A stretch of DNA of 14,500 nucleotides, from contig CAZOIA010000146.1 in assembly GCA_964579675.1 (NCBI GenBank), forward strand, positions 1 to 14,500, written 5' to 3'. Source of the stretch: CAZOIA01 sp964579675 (GTDB lineage: Bacteria > Planctomycetota > Phycisphaerae > UBA1845 > PWPN01). The notes beneath the pieces were generated by a model, which worked only from the letters and a program-made list of their open reading frames with translations, had not been told where the DNA came from and did not search any database. A program made the position numbers and the translations under genes. How positions within the stretch are numbered: position 1 is the first letter of the stretch; each line of letters starts with the position of its first letter. Shown in pieces: positions 1 to 6,850 of this stretch.

Positions 1-131
1 ATCTGACCATGGCGGAGATCGGGGTGGTTCTGGACCTGTCCGAGTCGCGGGTGAGCCAGATTCACAAGGACGTGATCACCCGACTGCGGAACCGGTTCAA
101 GGGCAAGCTGGAAGGGGAACTGGTCGCCTGA
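1..131 (+). CDS. FliA/WhiG-type RNA polymerase sigma factor, C-terminal fragment
   Basis: The last 42 residues of a protein that begins before the window; the first complete codon starts at base 3 and the stop TGA is at 129-131. The fragment reads LTMAEIGVVLDLSESRVSQI, followed by a basic helix containing TRLRNRF. This is the typical helix-turn-helix of sigma-70 region 4, which contacts the -35 promoter element. The SESRVSQ recognition helix is characteristic of the sigma-28 (FliA/SigD/WhiG) group, which directs flagellar, motility or developmental genes. The tail ending in GELVA is short and normal for the group. The gene converges on the minus-strand gene that ends at 159, leaving 27 bases between the two stop codons. 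Family assignment is fairly secure; the regulon cannot be told from this piece. Confidence 0.85.
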   Translation, partial: LTMAEIGVVLDLSESRVSQIHKDVITRLRNRFKGKLEGELVA

Positions 132-158
132 TTGGGGACCGGCTCCAGGGGCCCGGCA

Positions 159-1442
159 CTACAGGCACATTCGCTCGAGGTGCGTGAAGAACTCCGGGAA
201 CAGCTCTCTGACGCACTGGGGGTCGCGAATGACAATGCCCGCGGTTGCCAGCCCCACCAAGGTGAAGCTCGCGGCCAGGCGAGCGTCACCATGCGGGTCG
301 ATCGTAGCAGGCTGAATGCGGCGGGGGGGGACGATGGTCAAGCTGTCACCAACGAGTTCGACCTTTGCCCCGAGGCGGGTCAGCTCCCGGGCGAGGTTCG
401 TGATGCGCTCGGGATGCCGCCCCGGGAGCGGGGCGATGTTGCGGATCCGCGTCGGCCCGTCGGCAAAGAGGGCCAGGACGGCCAGGGTGACAGCGGCATC
501 GGGCATGCTGGTCAGATCGACCTCGATACCGCCGAGCCGCCCGGCCTGGTCGGGACCGGCTACCGAGATACCCATCGCGGATCGCTCCACCCGACATCCC
601 ATCTGTTCCAGCGCATTGATGAATCCGGTGTCCGCCTGGACGCTCGGGGTAATGATCCCCTCAACGGTGACCGTTCCCCCCGCGATGGCCGGTGCCGCCA
701 GGAAACAGCCTGCGATGGCGGCGTCCGGCTCAACGCTGCAGGTGGCGGCTCTGTAGCGTTGGGGGGCGGGCACGATGAATCGCTGCATCCCGTCGGCCAC
801 AACCTGTACGCCGAACGTTTCCATCACAGCCAGGGTCGTAGCTGGCTCACACGGCTCCACGGCAGAACCGGCGAGTTCGACGAACACGTCGCTTTGGGCA
901 CAGGGGGCGACCAGGAGCACGGCGCTGATGGCCGAGGTGGAAAACGCCCCCCGCACGGTTCCACCCCGCAGGCCGGCGCCGAGAACTTGGATCGGCAGAT
1001 GCCCGGGCCTGCCGGCGCACGCAAGCGTCGCTCCGAGGTCGATCAGCGCGTCGAGGAGCGTCTTGACGGGCATTTCACGCAATGGCTCCGCCGCGTTCAG
1101 GCGGTACCGCCCGCGCCCGAGGCAACAGGCGGCGGCGATCAGGTGCATGATCGTTTCGTCGCGCTGGAAGAACAGGTTGGCCTCGGAGTTGGGCCAGTAT
1201 CCGCCAGTGCCGGCTATGTCGAGCCTGCCCGGAGCCTCGTCGAGTCGGATTGAGACCCCCAGCGACCGGAGCATGTCGGTCAGGTCGCGGACCTGGTCTG
1301 TCATGGCAACGTTGCTGAGCTGGGACGTGCCGTCAGCCAGGGCGGCCGCCACCATCGCCCGCTGAGTCAGACCGACGGCGCCCGGCAAGTGCACAACCGC
1401 GCGGATCGGATGCGTGAGGGGCTTGACCGCGTAGGTGCTCAT
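159..1442 (-). CDS. EPSP synthase-fold protein (AroA paralogue) with altered active site
   Basis: A full-length member of the enolpyruvyl transferase family, 427 residues from the chosen start, the same length as E. coli AroA. Scaffold motifs align throughout: LPG at 19-21, PDAA at 314-317, FLAA at 247-250, FPEFF at 415-419. Most substrate-binding residues of true 3-phosphoshikimate 1-carboxyvinyltransferase are replaced. The LPGSKS motif is LPGAVG, so catalytic Lys22 and Ser23 become Val23 and Gly24. The NAGTAMR loop is RDETIMH at 94-100. Arg124 is Met, Tyr200 is Glu, Lys340/Glu341 are Arg/His, and Lys411 is Glu413. Arg28, Asp315, Arg346 and Arg388 remain. Start: ATG at 1442 has AGGA eight bases upstream and gives the usual 18-residue lead to LPG. 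ATG 1499, which overlaps the upstream stop as ATGA, has no ribosome-binding site; ATG 1451 is also possible. It lies downstream of the MBOAT gene on the same strand. I infer a paralogue with a changed or lost activity rather than the shikimate-pathway enzyme. Confidence 0.88.
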   Translation of the reverse strand: MSTYAVKPLTHPIRAVVHLPGAVGLTQRAMVAAALADGTSQLSNVAMTDQVRDLTDMLRSLGVSIRLDEAPGRLDIAGTGGYWPNSEANLFFQRDETIMHLIAAACCLGRGRYRLNAAEPLREMPVKTLLDALIDLGATLACAGRPGHLPIQVLGAGLRGGTVRGAFSTSAISAVLLVAPCAQSDVFVELAGSAVEPCEPATTLAVMETFGVQVVADGMQRFIVPAPQRYRAATCSVEPDAAIAGCFLAAPAIAGGTVTVEGIITPSVQADTGFINALEQMGCRVERSAMGISVAGPDQAGRLGGIEVDLTSMPDAAVTLAVLALFADGPTRIRNIAPLPGRHPERITNLARELTRLGAKVELVGDSLTIVPPRRIQPATIDPHGDARLAASFTLVGLATAGIVIRDPQCVRELFPEFFTHLERMCL

Positions 1443-1495
1443 GGTGCGCATCCTACCATCGAAGGGGCCCTTGGACGAACCGCACGGCGAGCAGC

Positions 1496-2755
1496 TCATG
1501 CAGGAAACAGCAGTCGCTCGAATACGAGTCGCCCTGCGTGGTGGACGTCGACGCCGATCATGAGCGTGACGATCTCATAGTGGAACGTGACGAGCCAGGC
1601 CAGTGCCAGGCTCAACCGGCTGCGGACAAGGCGAGCACGGACAAGCCGCTGATAGAGGGCCGAGTTGGCCTCGCGCCGGCGTTTCCAGAACTGCAACCAG
1701 AGCCGCCGGGCCCCCAAGCCGATCCCCTGGGCCAGTCCCCACAACAGGTAGCACGGCAGGGGGGCGTGCCAGAGCCCGACGAATAGAAAGGTGAGCGTGA
1801 AGCTGAGGAAGAAGTGCAGACGCCTGCGGACCAGGGGAATGAAAAGGTAATCCCGCAGCCATGCTCCGAGGGTGATGTGCCAGCGTCGCCAGAAGTCCGA
1901 TATGTTGGCGGCCACCCAGGGGTAGTTGAAGCTCTCGGGCACGACGAAGCCCATGGTGCGCCCGACGGCGATGCCCAGATCCATGTAGGCGCTCATCCAG
2001 AGGTAGAAAGCGATGGGGGCAAGGTAGATGCGGGCCAGCACTTCAGCAGTGGGGAGCGACTGCGGCTGATCGAAAAACGGGTCCAGCGGGAATCGTTCCT
2101 GGAGCGCGGCCAGGATGCCGAGGCGGAGCAGGCCGGTCAGGAAGCGGAGGCCCGCGGTGCCGACGCTGCGGTGCTCACGCGGGTTGCCATGAAGCTGGCC
2201 GGTGAACTCGCGATAGCGGTAGATCGGGCCCATGCGGAGGGTCGGGGCGAACAGGAGGTAGGCCAGGAAATCACCGATGCCGGGCTGCGCCGTGCGGCCG
2301 GCACTCACGTCAGCCAGCACGTGGAGGGTCTTGAGGAAGATATACCCGAAGCCCGCCCAGTGGAGGTAGAAGTACAAGGGCTCGGGGTCGGGAAGCTGCG
2401 GCAACCAGGGCGGTTGCGGATAGAAAAGGAGTGCGGCGTACCACGCGACGAGAATGGCGACGCCGAGCCGATGCCGGGCCCGGGTCCCGCATCGCCTGAT
2501 CACGCCCAGTCCCATCACAACCAGCCCGGCGAGAGTGAGGGTATAAGCGAGCCCGAGCGTGGCCAGGGCGAGCAGGAGGCTGCTGGCAGTCAGGAAGGTT
2601 GCCCGGTGGCGGCGGGGAACGGACCCGTAGAACGGCACGAAGGCCAGATAGAGCAAGACCCCGAGTGGCCCGCGGGTAACGTCGTGCCCGTCCTGGACGA
2701 AATGAAGCCAGCCGTCCGGGCGAAGCGCCCACTCAACCGTGGCTGCCAGTGTCAA
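1496..2755 (-). CDS. MBOAT-family membrane-bound O-acyltransferase (AlgI/DltB-like)
   Basis: A polytopic inner-membrane protein of 419 residues in the membrane-bound O-acyltransferase family, which moves acyl groups (acetyl, D-alanyl or fatty acyl) onto polysaccharides, teichoic acids or proteins across the membrane. The signature is clear: SAYMDLGIAVGRTMGF at 255-270, FNYPW at 276-280, SDFWRRWHITL at 286-296, RDYLFIPL at 301-308 and GLWH at 327-330, whose His330 is the invariant active-site histidine. Hydrophobic segments run from residue 31 to the C-terminus. The start is TTG at 2755, supported by AGGAG six bases upstream. The usual SGNH-hydrolase partner (AlgX/AlgJ or DltD type) is not adjacent; the next gene on the strand is the EPSP-synthase-like protein. 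Family is certain, acyl donor and acceptor unknown. Confidence 0.93.
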   Translation of the reverse strand: MTLAATVEWALRPDGWLHFVQDGHDVTRGPLGVLLYLAFVPFYGSVPRRHRATFLTASSLLLALATLGLAYTLTLAGLVVMGLGVIRRCGTRARHRLGVAILVAWYAALLFYPQPPWLPQLPDPEPLYFYLHWAGFGYIFLKTLHVLADVSAGRTAQPGIGDFLAYLLFAPTLRMGPIYRYREFTGQLHGNPREHRSVGTAGLRFLTGLLRLGILAALQERFPLDPFFDQPQSLPTAEVLARIYLAPIAFYLWMSAYMDLGIAVGRTMGFVVPESFNYPWVAANISDFWRRWHITLGAWLRDYLFIPLVRRRLHFFLSFTLTFLFVGLWHAPLPCYLLWGLAQGIGLGARRLWLQFWKRRREANSALYQRLVRARLVRSRLSLALAWLVTFHYEIVTLMIGVDVHHAGRLVFERLLFPA

Positions 2756-2788
2756 TTGCCGCTCCTGAAAGCGTTGCCCGGGGTCACG

Positions 2789-2816
2789 TTGCCGCTCGGT
2801 CCGAGCCCGTTATAAT
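2789..2816 (+). promoter_or_regulatory. Candidate sigma-70 promoter of the icd-hemC unit
   Basis: TTGCCG at 2789-2794, a 16-base spacer and a perfect TATAAT at 2811-2816 lie in the 149-base gap between the divergent MBOAT and isocitrate dehydrogenase genes, about 90 bases before the ATG at 2905. A perfect -10 box stands out in DNA this GC-rich. The same AT island read on the other strand gives TATAAC, so it might also serve the MBOAT gene. This is a sequence match only. Confidence 0.5.
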
Positions 2817-2904
2817 CGCCAGCAAGGATCGGAACGCAACTTTTGTGTACCCTGTGAGGTCGGGGGCGGCCCGGCCGCGGCATTGGCATAAGAGGTCCCT
2901 GGTC

Positions 2905-3915
2905 ATGACCCATATTGTCTGTCTCCTGGCCGGCGACGGGATAGGGCCCGAGGTGACGTCGGCGGCGCGATGCGTGATCGAGGCGTCAGATGTGGACATC
3001 GAGTGGGTCAACCTGCCGATCGGCAAGACGGCCCTGGAGTTCTGCGGCAGTGTGCTGCCGGAGCGGACGATTGCCGCCATTGCTGGTCACGGGGTAGCCC
3101 TGAAGGGCCCGGTGACCACGCCCATCGGCCGGGGGCACCCGAGTGTCAACGTGCAGCTCCGTCGGCGTCTGAACCTTTTCGCCGCCGTGCGTCCGGTGCG
3201 ATCCCTCCCGGGGGTCAAGACGCGGTTCGACAAGGTTGACCTGGTCATAATCCGTGAGAATACCGAGGGGCTGTACTCCGGGCTGGAGAACGAAGTCGTC
3301 CCGGGCGTGATCCAGAGCCTCAAGATCGCGACCACCGTGGCCTGCACGCGAATCGCCCGGTTTGCATTCGAGTACGCCGTCTCGCACAAGCGAAAGAAGG
3401 TGACGGTCTTCCACAAAGCCAACATCATGAAGAAGTCGGACGGGCTGTTCCTGCAATGCGCGGACAAGGCTCGCGCGCCCTATGCGGACGCGGTCGAGTA
3501 CGAGGAGCTGATCATCGACAACGGCTGCATGCAGCTCGTGAGCGACCCGTCGCGATTCGACGTGCTGCTGCTGGAGAACCTGTACGGCGACATTGTGAGC
3601 GATCTGGCGGCAGGGCTGGTGGGCGGTCTGGGCCTGGTCCCGGGGGCGAATTTCGGAGAGATGTGTGCGGTATTCGAGCCGGTTCACGGCTCGGCGCCGG
3701 CTATCGCCCGCCAGGGTATCGCCAATCCGCTCGCCTGCATCATGAGTGGGGTGATGATGCTGGACCACCTGGGCGAGACCAAGGCGGCGACGAGGGTTCG
3801 CACGGCCTGCGATGCGGTTCTGAAAGAGGGGAATCCCGAGCACCTGACGCCCGACATCGGGGGGAAGGGCAGTACTCAAGGGCTGGTGGACGCGATCATT
3901 CGAGCGATGGCGTGA
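2905..3915 (+). CDS. NAD-type isocitrate dehydrogenase (isocitrate/isopropylmalate family)
   Basis: Oxidative decarboxylation of isocitrate to 2-oxoglutarate in the cytoplasm; 336 residues, normal for the short IDH3-like class. GDGIGPE at 10-16 opens the nucleotide-binding fold. RENTEGLYSG at 117-126, FHKANIMKKSDGLF at 169-182, NLYGDIVSD at 225-233 and VHGSAP at 260-265 are family hallmarks. The S-V-N motif at 80-82 is the Ser/Asn pair that binds isocitrate; isopropylmalate dehydrogenases differ here. The Lys-Tyr pair typical of NADP enzymes after HG(T/S)AP is Ala-Ile here, which favours NAD. Start: ATG 2905 has AGAGG nine bases upstream; the frame stays open back to 2749, but that extension does not resemble the family. 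The stop overlaps the GTG start of hemC as GTGA, implying translational coupling. A homoisocitrate or related substrate cannot be fully excluded. Confidence 0.9.
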   Translation: MTHIVCLLAGDGIGPEVTSAARCVIEASDVDIEWVNLPIGKTALEFCGSVLPERTIAAIAGHGVALKGPVTTPIGRGHPSVNVQLRRRLNLFAAVRPVRSLPGVKTRFDKVDLVIIRENTEGLYSGLENEVVPGVIQSLKIATTVACTRIARFAFEYAVSHKRKKVTVFHKANIMKKSDGLFLQCADKARAPYADAVEYEELIIDNGCMQLVSDPSRFDVLLLENLYGDIVSDLAAGLVGGLGLVPGANFGEMCAVFEPVHGSAPAIARQGIANPLACIMSGVMMLDHLGETKAATRVRTACDAVLKEGNPEHLTPDIGGKGSTQGLVDAIIRAMA

Positions 3916-4853
3916 GCAGGGCGACCACGGGCGAGACTTTGGTGGTGGGGACTCGCGGCTCCCAACTGGCCCGGGCCCAAACGGGGTGGGTCGTCGATCG
4001 CGTCCAGGCTGCACATCCCGGCCTGAAGATTCGAACCGAGATCATCACGACCACCGGCGATCGCGAGCAGGACCGCCCGTTGCCGGAGATCGGGGCCAAG
4101 GGGCTGTTCACCCAGGAGCTGGAGGGGGCACTGCTGGCGGGCTCGATCGACCTGGCGGTGCACTCGGCCAAGGATCTGCCCACGGAGCTTGACCGCGAAC
4201 TTGATATCCTGGCCTTTCCGATTCGCGAGGATCCGCGCGACGCCTGGGTGTCCGCCAGCGGAACTGCATTCGATGAGCTGGCCCCGGGCAGCGTGGTGGG
4301 TACGAGCAGCCTCCGCCGGCGGGCCCAGTTATTGATGAAGCGCCCGGGGCTGCGGTTCGCGGGACTGCGGGGCAACCTGGACACGAGAATCAGGAAAATC
4401 CACCGCGGCGACTGTGCCGGGGCGGTGCTGGCTATGGCGGGCTTGAATCGGGCGGGCCTGGCCCGGCACGTGACGCATCCGTTCACCCCCGCGGTCATGC
4501 TGCCGGCCGCCGGACAGGGGGCGTTGGCATTGGAAGGGCGAGCGGGCGACGAGCGGGTGCGGGGGCTGATGCGTGCGGTCCATGACGAGCCCACCGCGAC
4601 GGCGGTTGGGTGCGAGCGTGCGATTCTGGCGGAGTTGGACGCCGGCTGCCGGGCTCCGGTGGGAGTCCTGGCGGTGGTGGAAGGCGGCGATCTGCACTGT
4701 GAAGCGCTCGTGACCGATCCCCGCGGCCAGCGCCTGGTTCGCAGCCAGGTCGCCCACCCGCTTGATGACCTGCCCGGGTTGGTGCGGGCAGTAGTCTCCG
4801 AACTCCGGGCGGGCGGCGCGGATGAGATCATTGCTGCTTGCAGGCAATCATGA
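3912..4853 (+). CDS. hemC: Hydroxymethylbilane synthase (porphobilinogen deaminase)
   Basis: Polymerises four porphobilinogens into the linear tetrapyrrole hydroxymethylbilane, the third common step of heme, siroheme and cobamide synthesis; a soluble cytoplasmic enzyme. At 313 residues it has the usual length. Motifs in order: GTRGSQLAR at 13-21; VHSAKDLPTE at 83-92 with catalytic Asp88; GTSSLRRRAQL at 130-140; LRGNLDTRIRK at 152-162; PAAGQGALALE at 198-208; and DAGCRAPVG at 243-251, where Cys246 carries the dipyrromethane cofactor. All key residues are present. The GTG start at 3912 overlaps the isocitrate dehydrogenase stop (GTGA), so it is probably translated by coupling. The other heme genes seen here, hemX and hemA, lie about 8.5 kb downstream on the same strand and not in the same transcript. 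Confidence 0.97.
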   Translation: MSRATTGETLVVGTRGSQLARAQTGWVVDRVQAAHPGLKIRTEIITTTGDREQDRPLPEIGAKGLFTQELEGALLAGSIDLAVHSAKDLPTELDRELDILAFPIREDPRDAWVSASGTAFDELAPGSVVGTSSLRRRAQLLMKRPGLRFAGLRGNLDTRIRKIHRGDCAGAVLAMAGLNRAGLARHVTHPFTPAVMLPAAGQGALALEGRAGDERVRGLMRAVHDEPTATAVGCERAILAELDAGCRAPVGVLAVVEGGDLHCEALVTDPRGQRLVRSQVAHPLDDLPGLVRAVVSELRAGGADEIIAACRQS

Positions 4854-4885
4854 ACGGGACGTTTCTTGCGAAAGGGCGATGCGAA

Positions 4886-4909
4886 GCCGCAAGCGGCACG
4901 GGAACGTGC
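4886..4909. terminator. Hairpins between convergent genes (possible bidirectional terminator)
   Basis: The 123-base gap between the hemC stop and the stop of the minus-strand permease contains GCCGC-AA-GCGGC at 4886-4897. Overlapping it is GCACG-GGAA-CGTGC at 4896-4909, a perfect five-base stem closing a GNRA-type tetraloop. The two stems share 4896-4897, so they compete. There is no T-run on either strand, so a classic intrinsic terminator is not shown. Position between convergent genes suggests transcript-end protection or termination. Confidence 0.4.
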
Positions 4910-4940
4910 GGTTGCAGGCGGGAACGTGCGGTTGCAAGCG
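4901..4940. repeat. 20-bp tandem duplication
   Basis: GGAACGTGCGGTTGCAGGCG at 4901-4920 is followed immediately by a copy at 4921-4940 that differs at one base (G to A at position 17). The first copy contributes the right arm of the GGAA-loop hairpin. It lies in the non-coding gap between two convergent stop codons. It looks like a slippage duplication; no function can be assigned. Confidence 0.85.
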
Positions 4941-4976
4941 GGAAGACGAGGCTGGAAGCGGCTCGGGGGCGGCGGC

Positions 4977-6752
4977 TCAGAGCGGCCAGACGACCGGGAT
5001 AAGAGTCGTCGCGGTAATACACAAGAGCAGGTTCAACGGCAGACCGACCCGCATGAAGTCGGTAAACCGGTACCCCCCGGGGCCGTAGACCATCATGTTC
5101 GTTTGATACCCGATCGGCGTGATCAGGCTCGCGGAGGCAGCGAACGCGACGGTCATGGCAAACGGCCGGGGGTCAACCCCAAAAGCGTTGGCAACGGCAA
5201 CGGCGAAGGGGAATACTAGGGCCGCGGCGGCATTGTTGGTGATCAGCTCGGTAAAGAGCGTGGTCAGCAGGTAGATGGCGGCGATGGCGGCGACCGGGCC
5301 CCAGCCGCGGGTGACGTCGAAGACGAGCAGGGCGATTGCCCCGGCTGCCCCCGAGTTGTCAAGCGCTTTGCCCAGGCCGAATGCCGCCGCGATCGTCAGC
5401 AATACCTGCCAATCGAGACTCTGGCGAGCACTGGTGGCGGATATGCACCGCGTTGCCACCATCAGGCCTGCCACCAGAAACGCGGCAACCACGGTGGACA
5501 CAATGCCGGTTGCCATGAGGACGACCAACACGCCCAACAGGGCTGCGGACAGCTTGGCCCGCTCGTGGCGAACGGGCCTTGCCCCCTCGACGCTGCTGAC
5601 CAGGAAGAAATCGGGATTGTTCCGCTGAGCCCGGGCGAAGTGGGCGGTGGTTTGCAGGAGCAAGGTGTCGCCGGCCCGGAGCACGATGTCGCCCACCCGT
5701 CCCTTGAGGCGGGCTGCCCCGCGGTGGACGGCCACGACGGCGGCGTTGTAAAGGGCCCGAAAGTTCGCATCCCGGATGCTCCTGCCGATCAGGGGCGAGG
5801 TGGCTGATATGACTGCCTCGCAAAGCTGCCGGTGTTGCCGGGCGGACGGATGTCCCTCGTAGCTGTCGTCGGCGGTGGGGGCCAAACCGGGGATCCGTTC
5901 CAGATCGACGATTGTACTGACCACCCCGGTGAAAGTTAGTCGATCCCCCGCCTGAAGGGTTTCGTCGGGTGATACGGGGGCAATGATCCGGCTCTCGCGG
6001 GAGATTTCGATGAGGAACAAACCGGGCAGATGGCGGAGTCCCGCCTCGGCCACCTGCTGCCCGACCAATCGGCAGTGGGGCTGGACCACCATATCGACCA
6101 GGTACTCCCGCGACGTTTCGCTCAATTGCTCCAGCAGATCCTTGCGATCGGGGAGCAGCCGGCGCCCGACGAACAGGAGGTACACCGTGCCGATGACCGC
6201 GTAGGGCAGGCCCACGTACGTCAGTTCAAACAGGCCAATGGGGCGCATGTGGCAGTCGATCATCAGCCCGTTGACGACCAGGTTCGTACTGGTTCCGATC
6301 AGGGTGCAGGTGCCTCCCAGGATGGCCAGGTAGGACAGGGGAAGCAGCAGGCGTGAGGGTGAGACGCGGTGTTTCCGGCACCAATCGGTGACGACGGGGA
6401 CGAGCATGGCGACGACGGGCGTGTTGTTGAGAAAGGCTGACATGCCGATGACGGGCGGGGCGATTCGCAGGATCGCGGCGCGTTCGGCACGCGCCTTGCC
6501 CAGCACGCGGCTGCCGATGCGGTCGAGGGCACCGGTTTCCCGGAGGGCGGCCACCACGACGTACAAGGCGGCGACGGTGAGCATGCCCTGGTTGGCGAAC
6601 CCGCCGAACATCTCCTCCCGGGTGATCACGCCGGCAAGTCCCGCAGCAACGATGCCGCCGAGAAGGAGAGCATCCGGGGGGCCCAGATTCCGAACGAGGC
6701 CCCCAAAGATCAGGGCGATGATCCCCAGCGTGAACCAACCCTCCCAACCCAT
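4977..6752 (-). CDS. SLC13-type (DASS/sodium:sulfate symporter-like) permease with two RCK_C domains
   Basis: An inner-membrane secondary transporter of 591 residues. Membrane helices occupy roughly 5-200 and 400-590. SAFLNNTP at 105-112, GTSTN at 153-157, TNNAA at 505-509 and TPIGYQTN at 545-552 are the paired ion/substrate-binding loops of the divalent-anion:Na+ symporter group. The cytoplasmic insert at about 207-395 contains two TrkA_C/RCK_C-like segments (about 214-290 and 310-375), a layout known from bacterial and algal sulfate or dicarboxylate carriers. Substrate is not determinable; sulfate, another anion or a dicarboxylate are options. Start: ATG 6752 has GGAG nine bases upstream and begins just before the first helix. 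ATG 6851, which overlaps the upstream stop as TAATG, would add 33 Pro/Thr-rich residues and lacks a clear ribosome-binding site. It follows the EIIA-like gene, to which it is probably coupled. Confidence 0.92.
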   Translation of the reverse strand: MGWEGWFTLGIIALIFGGLVRNLGPPDALLLGGIVAAGLAGVITREEMFGGFANQGMLTVAALYVVVAALRETGALDRIGSRVLGKARAERAAILRIAPPVIGMSAFLNNTPVVAMLVPVVTDWCRKHRVSPSRLLLPLSYLAILGGTCTLIGTSTNLVVNGLMIDCHMRPIGLFELTYVGLPYAVIGTVYLLFVGRRLLPDRKDLLEQLSETSREYLVDMVVQPHCRLVGQQVAEAGLRHLPGLFLIEISRESRIIAPVSPDETLQAGDRLTFTGVVSTIVDLERIPGLAPTADDSYEGHPSARQHRQLCEAVISATSPLIGRSIRDANFRALYNAAVVAVHRGAARLKGRVGDIVLRAGDTLLLQTTAHFARAQRNNPDFFLVSSVEGARPVRHERAKLSAALLGVLVVLMATGIVSTVVAAFLVAGLMVATRCISATSARQSLDWQVLLTIAAAFGLGKALDNSGAAGAIALLVFDVTRGWGPVAAIAAIYLLTTLFTELITNNAAAALVFPFAVAVANAFGVDPRPFAMTVAFAASASLITPIGYQTNMMVYGPGGYRFTDFMRVGLPLNLLLCITATTLIPVVWPL

Positions 6753-6850
6753 TGGCCCGGTCTCCGTTGATGCTGGAGGGCGATGCCTGGCCGTCGATGG
6801 CCCGTGGACGGCAGTGGTTTCGCGAATGCCGCCGGCGAAAACCCGGGGCA

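Noticed and set aside
132..1253. Long plus-strand open frame opposite the EPSP-synthase-like gene
   Set aside because: The product is Gly/Arg/Asp-rich with no motif; such mirror frames are expected in GC-rich DNA opposite a real gene.
159..1442. Ordinary shikimate-pathway aroA
   Set aside because: Too many catalytic and substrate-binding residues are substituted to accept the standard function on sequence alone.
1814..2815. Long plus-strand open frame opposite the MBOAT gene
   Set aside because: Glu/Gly/Val-rich translation without domains, fully antisense to an unmistakable membrane protein.
2905..3915. 3-isopropylmalate dehydrogenase (leuB)
   Set aside because: The S-x-N substrate motif and the IDH3-like RENTEGLYSG context favour isocitrate; no leucine-pathway gene is adjacent.
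2986..4014. Minus-strand open frame opposite isocitrate dehydrogenase
   Set aside because: Arg/His/Asp-rich shadow of a well-conserved enzyme; no start signal and no family resemblance.
3896..4831. Minus-strand open frame opposite hemC
   Set aside because: Ser/Arg/Pro-rich translation typical of the antisense of GC-rich coding DNA.
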